Shown here one piece after another: positions 1 through 5,822 of a stretch of DNA of 9,284 nt. The first letter of the stretch is position 1. The number at the start of each line of letters is the position of its first letter. The position numbers and the translations under genes were made by a program. The notes below the pieces were generated by a model, which saw only the letters and a list, made by a program, of their open reading frames with translations, was not told the origin of the DNA and made no database searches. Source of the DNA: an uncultured Opitutaceae bacterium (GTDB taxonomy: Bacteria > Verrucomicrobiota > Verrucomicrobiia > Opitutales > Opitutaceae); the NCBI GenBank assembly GCA_903885525.1, contig CAISJA010000073.1, positions 1-9,284 on the forward strand. The letters are read 5' to 3'.

Positions 1-620
1 GGCGAGGCGTAGGTGGCGAGCTTGCGCGTCTCCTCGACGAGGAGGCGGGTGTTGGCGCCGACCTTGGCGAGGAGGAGTTCGAGGGCGCCAGAGGCGAAGG
101 AGACCCCGAGGCCGCGCGCCTCCGCGAGCACGACGCCGGCGAGGGCCTCGGCGGCATTGTCACCGTCGCCGCCGGCGAGGGCGAAATCGGCATTCTTCTC
201 GCACCACTTGGGGAATGACCGGCGGCGGTCCAGCGGGGCGGCCGTAATCAGGACGGCGGTCTCCTCGGGGTTGAGCACCTCGAGCAACTGCTGGAGATCC
301 TCGACGAGCTTGAGCGTGCTCTCGGCCCGGCCGGTGACGGTGTCGGCGAGGAAATTGATGTCCTTGAACCAAACGACCTGCCGGCCGCCGAACATGGGCA
401 TGGTCTGCACGGCCTCGCGGAAGCGGCCCACGGCGGTGGCGACCTCGTCGACATTGTTGGCGAAACCGTTGATGATCACCTGGGACATGTCATCGGCACC
501 CGCCTCCGCCGCGAGGGCGGCGCAGCGTTCCTGGGCGAACCGCCCGACGAGGAAATCATCGGGACCGGCGACGTAGGTGAAGGGTTTCGGGGCGGAGGGC
601 ACGGGCCCCAATTTGCCCAC
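1..620 (-). CDS. holA: DNA polymerase III subunit delta (HolA), 3' end cut by window
   Basis: The minus strand reads 206 codons without a stop before leaving the window. The N-terminus (PFTYVAGPDDFLVGRF, from about residue 13) matches the opening strand and helix of the delta-subunit AAA+ fold, which usually reads 'xYLlyGeexfLixea'. A later stretch, ETAVLITAAPLDRRRSFPKW near residues 125-144, matches the family's 'vliixxxkldkrkkl.k' element. Delta opens the beta clamp as part of the clamp-loader complex in the cytoplasm. As in other delta subunits, no Walker A motif is seen in this part. The GTG at 620 is the furthest upstream usable start found; a second GTG at 602 (codon 7) is possible, and neither has a Shine-Dalgarno sequence. 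The gene lies downstream of cinA on the same strand with 116 bp between them, including a likely terminator, so it may have its own promoter. The clamp-loader collar domain lies outside the window. Recognition rests on motif memory, not on a search. Confidence 0.82.
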   Translation of the reverse strand, partial: MGKLGPVPSAPKPFTYVAGPDDFLVGRFAQERCAALAAEAGADDMSQVIINGFANNVDEVATAVGRFREAVQTMPMFGGRQVVWFKDINFLADTVTGRAESTLKLVEDLQQLLEVLNPEETAVLITAAPLDRRRSFPKWCEKNADFALAGGDGDNAAEALAGVVLAEARGLGVSFASGALELLLAKVGANTRLLVEETRKLATYAS

Positions 621-640
621 GAAACACCCGAAAGGACACG

Positions 641-669
641 AAAAAAACGGCGGCGGGGCGGGATCGCCG
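641..669 (-). terminator. Hairpin plus T7 run between cinA and holA
   Basis: On the minus strand a 5-bp GC stem (CGGCG at 669-665 with CGCCG at 652-648, 12-nt loop) runs directly into seven T residues (647-641). It lies about 70 bp past the cinA stop and 20 bp before the holA start. The stem is short, so termination may be partial. This fits intrinsic termination of cinA transcripts before holA. Confidence 0.4.
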
Positions 670-703
670 GTTCCGTCGGGCCCGGCGGCCGGCCGACGAG
701 GAG

Positions 704-727
704 CGGCGGGGTGGGGCGGCCCCGCCG
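704..727 (-). terminator. GC hairpin just downstream of cinA stop
   Basis: Two perfect 8-bp arms (704-711 and 720-727, CGGCGGGG with CCCCGCCG) flank an 8-nt loop, starting 10 bp after the cinA stop codon. No T-run follows it, so it may be an RNA-stabilising or pausing hairpin and not a full intrinsic terminator. GC-rich sequence makes such arms easier to find by chance. Confidence 0.3.
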
Positions 728-736
728 GCCGCGCCA

Positions 737-2062
737 TCAGTTGGCGGCGGGGCCGGCGGCCTGGCGGGCTTCCTGAAAGACTTCGCGGCGGAGCCAGTCG
801 ATGGCGGCGGTGACGGCGCGCTCCTTCACGGCGCTGCGCGGGCCGGGGTAGGTGAGTTTTTTTGACCAGACGCCGCCCGGGGCCTGTAGCCCGAGGAAGA
901 TGGTGCCGACGGGATTTTCGCCGGTGCCGCCGGCCGGACCGGAGAAGCCCGTGATGGCGAGGCCGTAATCGGCGCCGAGCTGTTCGGCCACGCCGCCGGC
1001 CATGGCCACGGCGCACTCGGCGCTGACGGCGCCGTGCTGGGAGAGGAGGCATTCGGGGCAGTCGAGCAGGAGCATTTTGGCCTCATTGCTGTAGCTCACG
1101 ATGCCGCCCTGGAAAAATTTCGCGGCACCGCGGAGGTCAGCGAAGCTGTTGGCGAGGAGGCCGCCGCTGCAGGATTCCGCCACGGCGAGGGTGTGGCCCT
1201 GGGCGCGGATCTGGTCGCCCACGACCTTGACCAGGCTGGCGTGGCCGAAGCAGACGAAGTCCTCGCCCAGGCTGGTGGCGCATGCCTGCGCGATGTTCTG
1301 GAGCGCGTCCATTTGGTAGCGGCCGTCGGGCGAACTGATCCGGCAGTCCACCTGGCCAAGGTGGGCGCAGTAGGAGAGGCCGAGCCCGGGATGGCGGTCG
1401 AAGACCGGCTGGAGACGGGTCTCAAGGAGGGATTCGCCGACGCCGGCGGTGCGGATCTGCACATAGGCTTCGCCGCTGGTGAGGAGGCCGCGGGCGGCGA
1501 GCCGGGGCAGCACCTGCTCGGTGAATATCGGGCGGAGCTCGTTGGGCGGGCCGGGCAGCATCACCAGGACGCGGCCCTCCTGCTCGACCCAGAGGCCGGG
1601 CGCCGTGCCGTTGGCATTGGGGAGGACCTCGCCCCGCTCGAACCGGTAGGCCTGCTTGCGATTGTTGGCGGTCGGCGTGAGTTGGCGGCCAAACCGGGCA
1701 AAACGTTCGGTGATGGCGTGCTCGATGGCCGGATCAAACACCAGCCGCTGCCCCAGCACGCCGGCCACCGCCTCGCGGGTGTTGTCATCGCAGGTGGGGC
1801 CGAGTCCGCCGGTGGTGATGATGACCTCGGCCCGGGCCCAGCTTTCGCGGAACTGGGCGGCGATGGCGGCGGCCTCGTCGTTCAGGGTCACGTTACGCGC
1901 CAGTTGCACGCCGCGGCGGCCCAGCTCGGCCCCGATCCAGGTGAGGTGGGTGTTGGGGGTGAGGCCGAGCAGCAACTCGTCGCCAAAAGTGAGGAGTTCG
2001 AAACGCGGAGAAGGTTTGCCCGCGCCGGGGCGCAGGGATTCAGTGGAGGCGGAGTGTGACAT
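737..2062 (-). CDS. cinA: CinA family protein (NMN deamidase / ADP-ribose pyrophosphatase type)
   Basis: This 441-residue protein has the two CinA domains. The N-terminal MoaB/MogA-like domain (COG1058) shows FGDELLLG near residues 26-33, TTGGLGPTCDD at 83-93 and LPGPPNEL further on. The C-terminal PncC amidohydrolase domain shows AESCSGG at 295-301, SYSNEAK, and a glycine-rich ITGFSGPAGGTGENPVGT stretch. In characterised CinA proteins the C-terminal domain deamidates nicotinamide mononucleotide to nicotinate mononucleotide in NAD salvage, and the N-terminal domain can hydrolyse ADP-ribose. Length is close to the usual 410-430. I chose ATG 2062; the frame extends to a TTG at 2098. An AAAGGAG lies over 20 bases upstream of the ATG, too far for normal use but 5 bases before an in-frame CTG, so the start is not settled. 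The gene is divergent from uvrC with 56 bp between starts. An in-phase run of seven A residues lies at codons 400-402. Confidence 0.93.
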   Translation of the reverse strand: MSHSASTESLRPGAGKPSPRFELLTFGDELLLGLTPNTHLTWIGAELGRRGVQLARNVTLNDEAAAIAAQFRESWARAEVIITTGGLGPTCDDNTREAVAGVLGQRLVFDPAIEHAITERFARFGRQLTPTANNRKQAYRFERGEVLPNANGTAPGLWVEQEGRVLVMLPGPPNELRPIFTEQVLPRLAARGLLTSGEAYVQIRTAGVGESLLETRLQPVFDRHPGLGLSYCAHLGQVDCRISSPDGRYQMDALQNIAQACATSLGEDFVCFGHASLVKVVGDQIRAQGHTLAVAESCSGGLLANSFADLRGAAKFFQGGIVSYSNEAKMLLLDCPECLLSQHGAVSAECAVAMAGGVAEQLGADYGLAITGFSGPAGGTGENPVGTIFLGLQAPGGVWSKKLTYPGPRSAVKERAVTAAIDWLRREVFQEARQAAGPAAN

Positions 2063-2118
2063 TGACCGAGCGGCCAGCCTAGCTCCTTTTCCCCCCAAAT
2101 GCCAGTCCCGTACACCCG

Positions 2119-3624
2119 ATGCCGGTCGATTTGAAAGCCAAAGTGCGTGCGTTGCCGGACGGGCCGGGGGTGTATCTGATGAAGGACCGGCTCGGGCGGA
2201 TCATCTATGTGGGCAAGGCCAAGAGCCTGAAAAAGCGGGTGGCCTCCTATTTCCAGCCCGGGCGTTTCCGCGCGCTCCGGGCCCAGCCGAAAATCCGGAC
2301 GTTGCTCGGGCTGATCGAGGACTTTGACATCCTTGAGGTCCGCTCCGAGCCCGAGGCGCTGCTGCTGGAGGGCAAGCTGATCAAGCAGTGGCGGCCGAAG
2401 TACAACACCGACTTCACCGACGACAAACGCTTCCTGCTGGTGCGGATGAACCCCGAGGATGAGATGCCGCGCTTCACGCTCACGCGCTTCCGCAAGGAGG
2501 ACCGGGCGCGCTACTTCGGGCCCTTTGCCCACTCCGGCCTGCTGCGGCGGACGCTCGCCTCCATGCGCAAGCGGTACGGCGTGCTGCTGGGCGACACCCG
2601 GCCGGTGCGGCAGCCCGACGGACGCTGGCGGCTCTACGACGATGTGCGCGCCGAGCTGTCCGGCTGGCCGAACGAGGTGGCGGCCTCCGAGTACCGGGGC
2701 CGGGTCGAGGCGGCCTGCGCCTTTCTCGACGGCAAAAGCCGGGAGTGGCTGGAGGCGCTGCGGACGGAGATGGGGGAGCGCGCGGCGCAGCAGGAATACG
2801 AGAAGGCGGCCGAGCTGCGCGACGTGGTGCTGGCGCTCGAAAAGACCCTGGAGCGCACCCGCAAGTTCACCCGCGACCTCACGCGGCTCCGGCCGCACGA
2901 GGAGGCGCTGCGGGCGCTGCAGGAGGCGCTCGGGCTGGAGGCGCCGCCGCGGCAGATGGAGTGCTTCGACATCTCGCACATCAGCGGCACGTTTGTCGTC
3001 GCCGCGATGGTGCATTTCACCGAGGGCCGGCCGGACAAGGAGCAGTACCGGCGGTTTGCGATCAAAAGCTTCATCGGCAACGACGATTTCCGCGCGATGG
3101 AGGAGGTGGTCGGCCGCCGCTACCGCCGCCTGCTCGAGGAAAAGAAGCTATTCCCCGACCTGGTGGTGATCGACGGCGGCCGCGGGCAGATCGCCGCGGC
3201 GCTGAAGGCTTTTGTCGCCCTCGGGTGCCTGCCGCCGGCGATGATCGGCCTGGCGAAGAAGCATGAGACGATCATCTTCCCCGACGCCCGGGCGCCGCTC
3301 AACCTGCCGCTCGACCATGCCGGGCTGAACCTGCTCCAGCGGCTGCGCGACGAGGCGCACCGCTTTGCCAACACCTACAATGCCGATCTCCGCTCCCGGA
3401 AAATCCGGGAAAGCGTGCTCGACGATTTCCCGGGGCTCGGGGCGAAGCGGAAGGCGGCGCTGCTGGCGCACTTCGGCTCGCTCGACCGCCTCCGGGCCGC
3501 CACGGCGGAGGAAATCGCGGCCGTGCCCGGGCTCGGGCTCAAGCTGGCCGCGGAGCTGCACGCCCGTCTTGGTCCCGCCAAAAGCGCGGCCGTCGATGAC
3601 GCGGCGGGCGGGGCGGACGGGTAG
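2119..3624 (+). CDS. uvrC: UvrABC excinuclease subunit C, short form without Fe-S cysteines
   Basis: UvrC makes the dual incisions of nucleotide excision repair after UvrA/UvrB mark damage. The GIY-YIG nuclease for the 3' cut occupies residues 13-96: G17-V-Y19, Y30-V-G32, R40, E84 and N96 are all present. YFGPF is at 132-136. The UVR motif that contacts UvrB is at about 207-245. The RNase H-like domain for the 5' cut has D284 (ECFDISH), D352 (VIDGGRGQ) and H414 (DEAHRFA), spaced much as in the Thermotoga enzyme. Two helix-hairpin-helix motifs (FPGLG and VPGLG) end the protein near 436-485. Two things are odd. The protein has 501 residues where about 560-620 is usual, because the stretch between UVR and the RNase H-like domain is only about 35 residues. 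The region that normally holds four cysteines (about 153-192) has none. I infer it is active, as both catalytic centres are intact. No Shine-Dalgarno sequence precedes the ATG; the start fits the usual short leader before PGVY. Confidence 0.95.
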   Translation: MPVDLKAKVRALPDGPGVYLMKDRLGRIIYVGKAKSLKKRVASYFQPGRFRALRAQPKIRTLLGLIEDFDILEVRSEPEALLLEGKLIKQWRPKYNTDFTDDKRFLLVRMNPEDEMPRFTLTRFRKEDRARYFGPFAHSGLLRRTLASMRKRYGVLLGDTRPVRQPDGRWRLYDDVRAELSGWPNEVAASEYRGRVEAACAFLDGKSREWLEALRTEMGERAAQQEYEKAAELRDVVLALEKTLERTRKFTRDLTRLRPHEEALRALQEALGLEAPPRQMECFDISHISGTFVVAAMVHFTEGRPDKEQYRRFAIKSFIGNDDFRAMEEVVGRRYRRLLEEKKLFPDLVVIDGGRGQIAAALKAFVALGCLPPAMIGLAKKHETIIFPDARAPLNLPLDHAGLNLLQRLRDEAHRFANTYNADLRSRKIRESVLDDFPGLGAKRKAALLAHFGSLDRLRAATAEEIAAVPGLGLKLAAELHARLGPAKSAAVDDAAGGADG

Positions 3625-3734
3625 AGACGGCGGGCAAGGCGACGCCCGATCCGGCACCGCCTTTGCGCGGCCGGCGGGCGCCAGCCCAGGCCGGCTGCGG
3701 GAGCTGGCGGGCGGCACGACGGGTCACTCCGTGG

Positions 3735-3753
3735 CGCGGCCGGATCGGCCGCG
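3735..3753. terminator. Bidirectional hairpin between convergent uvrC and SDR gene
   Basis: A perfect 8-bp inverted repeat (CGCGGCCG, 3-nt spacer GAT, CGGCCGCG) lies in the 163-bp gap between the stops of uvrC and the short-chain dehydrogenase gene. It has no T-run on either side. The location suits a shared transcription end, but the composition makes chance palindromes likely. I see no gene in the rest of the gap. Confidence 0.3.
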
Positions 3754-3787
3754 GAGCCGCCAGGGGACAATCCGGCCGGGGCCGGCG

Positions 3788-4630
3788 TCAGGTCCGCAGG
3801 CGCACGAGCCAGGCGAAGAGCCGGGCTGGCAGCAGCCACCGTAGGCCGAGGAAGATTTTGGCGTGCAGCGGGGCCGCATACCGCGGGGCCGGGCAGTCGC
3901 TCGCCAAGGCCCGGGCCACGAGTTGCGCGATGTCATCCGGGACCCCGGCGATGCGATGCAGCTTCTGGTAGCCCGCCCGGAAGCCGCCGAGGTAGGGCGC
4001 GTAGGGGCCGGCGTTTTCCAGGATGGGCTCGGAGGCCCGGTGGGCGGTGTCGGCAAATTCCGTGAGGATGAAGCCGGGGCGGATGAGGGTGACGCGCACG
4101 CCGAATGGCTGCAGCTCGCCGCGCAAGCCGTCGGTGAGGGCTTCGAGGGCGTGCTTGGTCGAGTCGTAGACGCTGGAGAGCGGGCGGGCGATGCGGCCGG
4201 CGACGGAGCCGATGTTCACGATGCAGCCGCTGCGCTGGGCGCGCAGGTGGGGCAGCACGAGCTGGGTCAGGGCCACCAGGGAGAAGACATTGGTCTCGAA
4301 GTTGCGGCGGAGCAGCTCCACCGGCACCAGTTCCAGCGGCCCCCGGGTGCCGTAGCCGGCATTGTTGACGAGGGCGTCGATCCGGCCGAATTTTTCCAGG
4401 GCCGCGTCGACCAGCCGGCGCCGGTCCGCCTCGACCGTGATATCGCCGGTGACGGCGAGGAGCGGAGGACCGGCCGGAGCGAGGCTGCGGGCAAGGGCGG
4501 CGAGCCGGTCCTCGCGTCGGGCGAAGAGGACCAGCCGGGCGCCGGCGCGGGCCAGCCGCCGGGCGGTGGCTTCGCCGATGCCCGACGAGGCTCCGGTGAT
4601 GAGGACGACTTGGCCGGCGAGGGAAGGCAT
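3788..4630 (-). CDS. Short-chain dehydrogenase/reductase (classical SDR)
   Basis: This 280-residue protein is a complete classical SDR with a Rossmann fold. The cofactor glycine motif TGASSGIG is at 12-19, NNAG at 89-92, and the catalytic tetrad is N114, S142, Y155 and K159 (YDSTK). Arginines R38 and R39 after the second strand suggest NADP(H) rather than NAD(H). Substrate cannot be told from sequence. The C-terminus, after about residue 250, is rich in Leu, Trp and Arg (RWLLPARLFAWLVRLR) and looks like an amphipathic or membrane-touching helix, as in some lipid- or steroid-type SDRs; that comparison is only suggestive. The gene is convergent with uvrC and sits downstream of the secreted repeat protein on the same strand, but an intrinsic terminator separates the two, so it is probably transcribed alone. 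No Shine-Dalgarno sequence precedes the ATG. No named orthologue is recognised. Confidence 0.9.
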   Translation of the reverse strand: MPSLAGQVVLITGASSGIGEATARRLARAGARLVLFARREDRLAALARSLAPAGPPLLAVTGDITVEADRRRLVDAALEKFGRIDALVNNAGYGTRGPLELVPVELLRRNFETNVFSLVALTQLVLPHLRAQRSGCIVNIGSVAGRIARPLSSVYDSTKHALEALTDGLRGELQPFGVRVTLIRPGFILTEFADTAHRASEPILENAGPYAPYLGGFRAGYQKLHRIAGVPDDIAQLVARALASDCPAPRYAAPLHAKIFLGLRWLLPARLFAWLVRLRT

Positions 4631-4694
4631 GCCCGCAGGCTAGGGCGGGAGGGTGGCGGCACCAAGAAAAACCGGGGCGGCCCGCCGGAAGGGC

Positions 4695-4725
4695 AAAAGA
4701 AAAGGGCCGGCGGTGAAGCCGGCCC
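4695..4725 (-). terminator. Intrinsic terminator of the Ala-rich protein gene
   Basis: On the minus strand a perfect 8-bp stem (4725-4718 with 4711-4704, GGGCCGGC type, 6-nt loop) is followed by TTTTCTTTT (4703-4695). It starts 31 bases past the stop codon of the Ala-rich protein gene. On the plus strand the stem is followed by A residues, so it works for the minus strand only. This is the clearest rho-independent terminator in the window. Confidence 0.8.
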
Positions 4726-4756
4726 GGGAAAAAGATGAACGATCTTGCTGTTCGGA

Positions 4757-5461
4757 TCAGTTACCACTGCCACTGCGGGCGGAAGAGGGATCCAAGGTAG
4801 TGGGCGGAGTGGAGGGCACTGGTGCAGGCGGAGCGACAGCAGGCGTCGGTGGGGGAACCGAAGCGACAATTTGAGGAGCGGCGGCGATGACGATGGGATT
4901 GTTAACCACGGTTTGAGCGCTGGTCTGAGCTTGGGCGGCGACAGTCGGCGCGGCTGCCAGCACGCCAGCGTTGGTGGCCGTGGTATTGGCGGAAGCGGCG
5001 GTCTGGGCGGCGACCACCGGGGCGGCGGCGATGACGGAAGGCGTGGCGGCGACCTGGGCGCTGGAGGCGGCGACCTGGGCGCAAACTGCGGGTGCAGCGG
5101 CCATGACGGCGGGGGCCGACGCGACCTGGGCGGTGGTGGCGGCGACTTGCGCGCAAGCGGCGGGATTGGCGGCGATGACGGCGGGTGCCGAGACGATCGT
5201 GGCGGCGGCCAAGGCGATATTGGCGGCGGCGACGGGATTGGAGGCGACCAGCACTTGAGCCGCCGAGGCGGCCGTTTGGGCGATTTGCACCGCGAGAGCG
5301 GGGTTATTCGCCGCGAGCTGGCGGATGGCGTCGGCGTTACCCGAGGATACGGCCGCCTGGACCTGCTGCTCGAGGCTGGCAGAGAGGGGGGCAGTCTGAG
5401 CGGACGCAAAACCGAAGGCGAGACTGGCGAAAACGACCAGAAGGGAGGAGCGGATTTTCAT
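4757..5461 (-). CDS. Secreted Ala/Pro-rich protein with six 24-residue repeats
   Basis: I do not recognise a named family. The 234-residue product starts with a clear signal peptide: MKIRSS, a hydrophobic core at residues 7-18, and an ASA site with cleavage expected after A21, so it is probably exported to the periplasm or beyond. Residues 22-52 look helical. Residues 53-194 form six repeats, the first of 22 residues and five of exactly 24, with a Pro at repeat position 2 and usually a second at position 19; the consensus is roughly [NA]P-x-x-A-A-Q-x-A-A with xVIAA at the end. C103 and C127 fall at the same position in repeats 3 and 4. Residues 203-234 are Pro-rich and end in a Ser/Gly/Asn tail. 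The alternation of Ala-rich helical stretches and prolines suggests stacked short helices, but this is inference. The same frame stays open upstream, yet the signal peptide fixes the start at 5461. No Shine-Dalgarno sequence is seen. A strong terminator follows, so the gene looks monocistronic. Confidence 0.8.
   Translation of the reverse strand: MKIRSSLLVVFASLAFGFASAQTAPLSASLEQQVQAAVSSGNADAIRQLAANNPALAVQIAQTAASAAQVLVASNPVAAANIALAAATIVSAPAVIAANPAACAQVAATTAQVASAPAVMAAAPAVCAQVAASSAQVAATPSVIAAAPVVAAQTAASANTTATNAGVLAAAPTVAAQAQTSAQTVVNNPIVIAAAPQIVASVPPPTPAVAPPAPVPSTPPTTLDPSSARSGSGN
4880..5305 (-). repeat. Six tandem coding repeats (period 72 bp, 24 residues)
   Basis: Repeat units on the minus strand are 5305-5240 (22 residues), 5239-5168, 5167-5096, 5095-5024, 5023-4952 and 4951-4880 (24 residues each). 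Prolines at residues 76, 93, 100, 117, 124, 141, 148, 172, 189 and 196 alternate 17 and 7 apart; the one gap is A165, where repeat 5 has lost its second proline. Units 3 and 4 are most alike, in DNA as well as protein, pointing to a recent duplication. The array is diverged enough that it should not be strongly slippage-prone. Confidence 0.85.
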
Positions 5462-5557
5462 GGGAGAGCGTAGGAGAATGGACAGCTGTGTCGCGCAGCG
5501 GAGACGATCGCCACGAACAGCCCGGCGGAGTGATGGGCCGCAAGGCGAGGATGTAAC

Positions 5558-5572
5558 TGTCGAAATCCGACA
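5558..5572. promoter_or_regulatory. Inverted repeat TGTCG-N5-CGACA upstream of the Ala-rich gene
   Basis: Perfect 5-bp arms (5558-5562 and 5568-5572) lie about 100 bases upstream of the Ala-rich protein start, in the AT-richer part of the gap. The outer bases do not extend the match. It could be a protein-binding site or a small RNA hairpin; no known operator is recognised. Confidence 0.25.
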
Positions 5573-5750
5573 AGAAGACAACTGAGAAATATTTCTGCCG
5601 ACAATTTGGCAAAATGAGGCGTTCCACGGCCACTGGCTGATCGTGCGGAAACCGCTCGCAGAGATCAAATTGCAATTGTGTAAGCTCGGGAGATATCGGA
5701 CCATGCTGGCGAAAAATGGCCGAACCCCCCAAGGCGAGCCACCGTGGAGG

Positions 5751-5770
5751 CGACGGAAGGCGACGGAAGG
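5751..5770. repeat. Exact 10-bp tandem duplication
   Basis: CGACGGAAGG occurs twice in a row (5751-5760 and 5761-5770), followed by a related CGGCGGGAGG. It lies past the hairpin downstream of recA. No function is suggested by the sequence. Confidence 0.7.
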
Positions 5771-5775
5771 CGGCG

Positions 5776-5801
5776 GGAGGGGCGGGCACTGACCCGCCTC
5801 C
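5776..5801 (-). terminator. Hairpin downstream of recA
   Basis: GGCGGG (5781-5786) pairs with CCCGCC (5793-5798) around a 6-nt loop, and a further GGA/TCC (5776-5778, 5799-5801) can pair past a 2-base bulge. It begins 22 bases after the recA stop codon. No T-run follows on the minus strand, so it is only a candidate transcript end or 3' stabilising structure. Confidence 0.35.
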
Positions 5802-5822
5802 TCGCGGAAGCCAGACGGTGGG

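Larger units (their letters stand above)
5462..5822. other. Gene-free region between recA and the Ala-rich protein gene
   Basis: These 361 bases hold no convincing gene. The part at about 5550-5700 is clearly richer in A and T than the surroundings and probably carries the promoter and leader of the Ala-rich protein gene. On the minus strand a weak promoter-like pair is TTGCCA (5612-5607) and TATTTC (5591-5586), spaced by only 15 bases, so it is doubtful. Also present are the dyad TGTCG-N5-CGACA (5558-5572), the 10-bp palindrome AATTGCAATT (5668-5677), two copies of CCGACAA (5567-5573, 5598-5604), an exact 10-bp tandem repeat (5751-5770) and a hairpin near the recA stop. A promoter this far up would give a leader over 100 bases long. 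Confidence 0.5.

Noticed and set aside
13..576. Plus-strand open frame at the window start
   Set aside because: It is Ser/Arg/Ala-rich with no motif; the minus-strand frame over the same bases encodes recognisable HolA.
1034..2059. Long plus-strand open frame antisense to cinA
   Set aside because: It mirrors cinA codon structure in GC-rich DNA, is low-complexity in Ala, Gly and Glu, and has no recognisable domain. CinA on the minus strand explains the region.
2062..2090. TTGACC with CCTTTT 17 bp later as a uvrC promoter
   Set aside because: The -35 is good but the -10 barely resembles consensus, so it was not listed as a feature.
2063..2098. Upstream TTG start for cinA adding 12 residues
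   Set aside because: The added residues match nothing in the CinA family, and ATG 2062 already leaves a longer than usual leader. Kept as an open question because of the AAAGGAG placement.
4880..5305. CRISPR or non-coding satellite reading of the 72-bp periodic DNA
   Set aside because: The units are diverged, have no spacers, and keep the reading frame behind a signal peptide; they are coding repeats.
4267..5409. Long minus-strand Pro/Arg/Ser-rich open frame across the SDR and Ala-rich genes
   Set aside because: It is an off-frame reading of two supported genes and their terminator, with no domain of its own.
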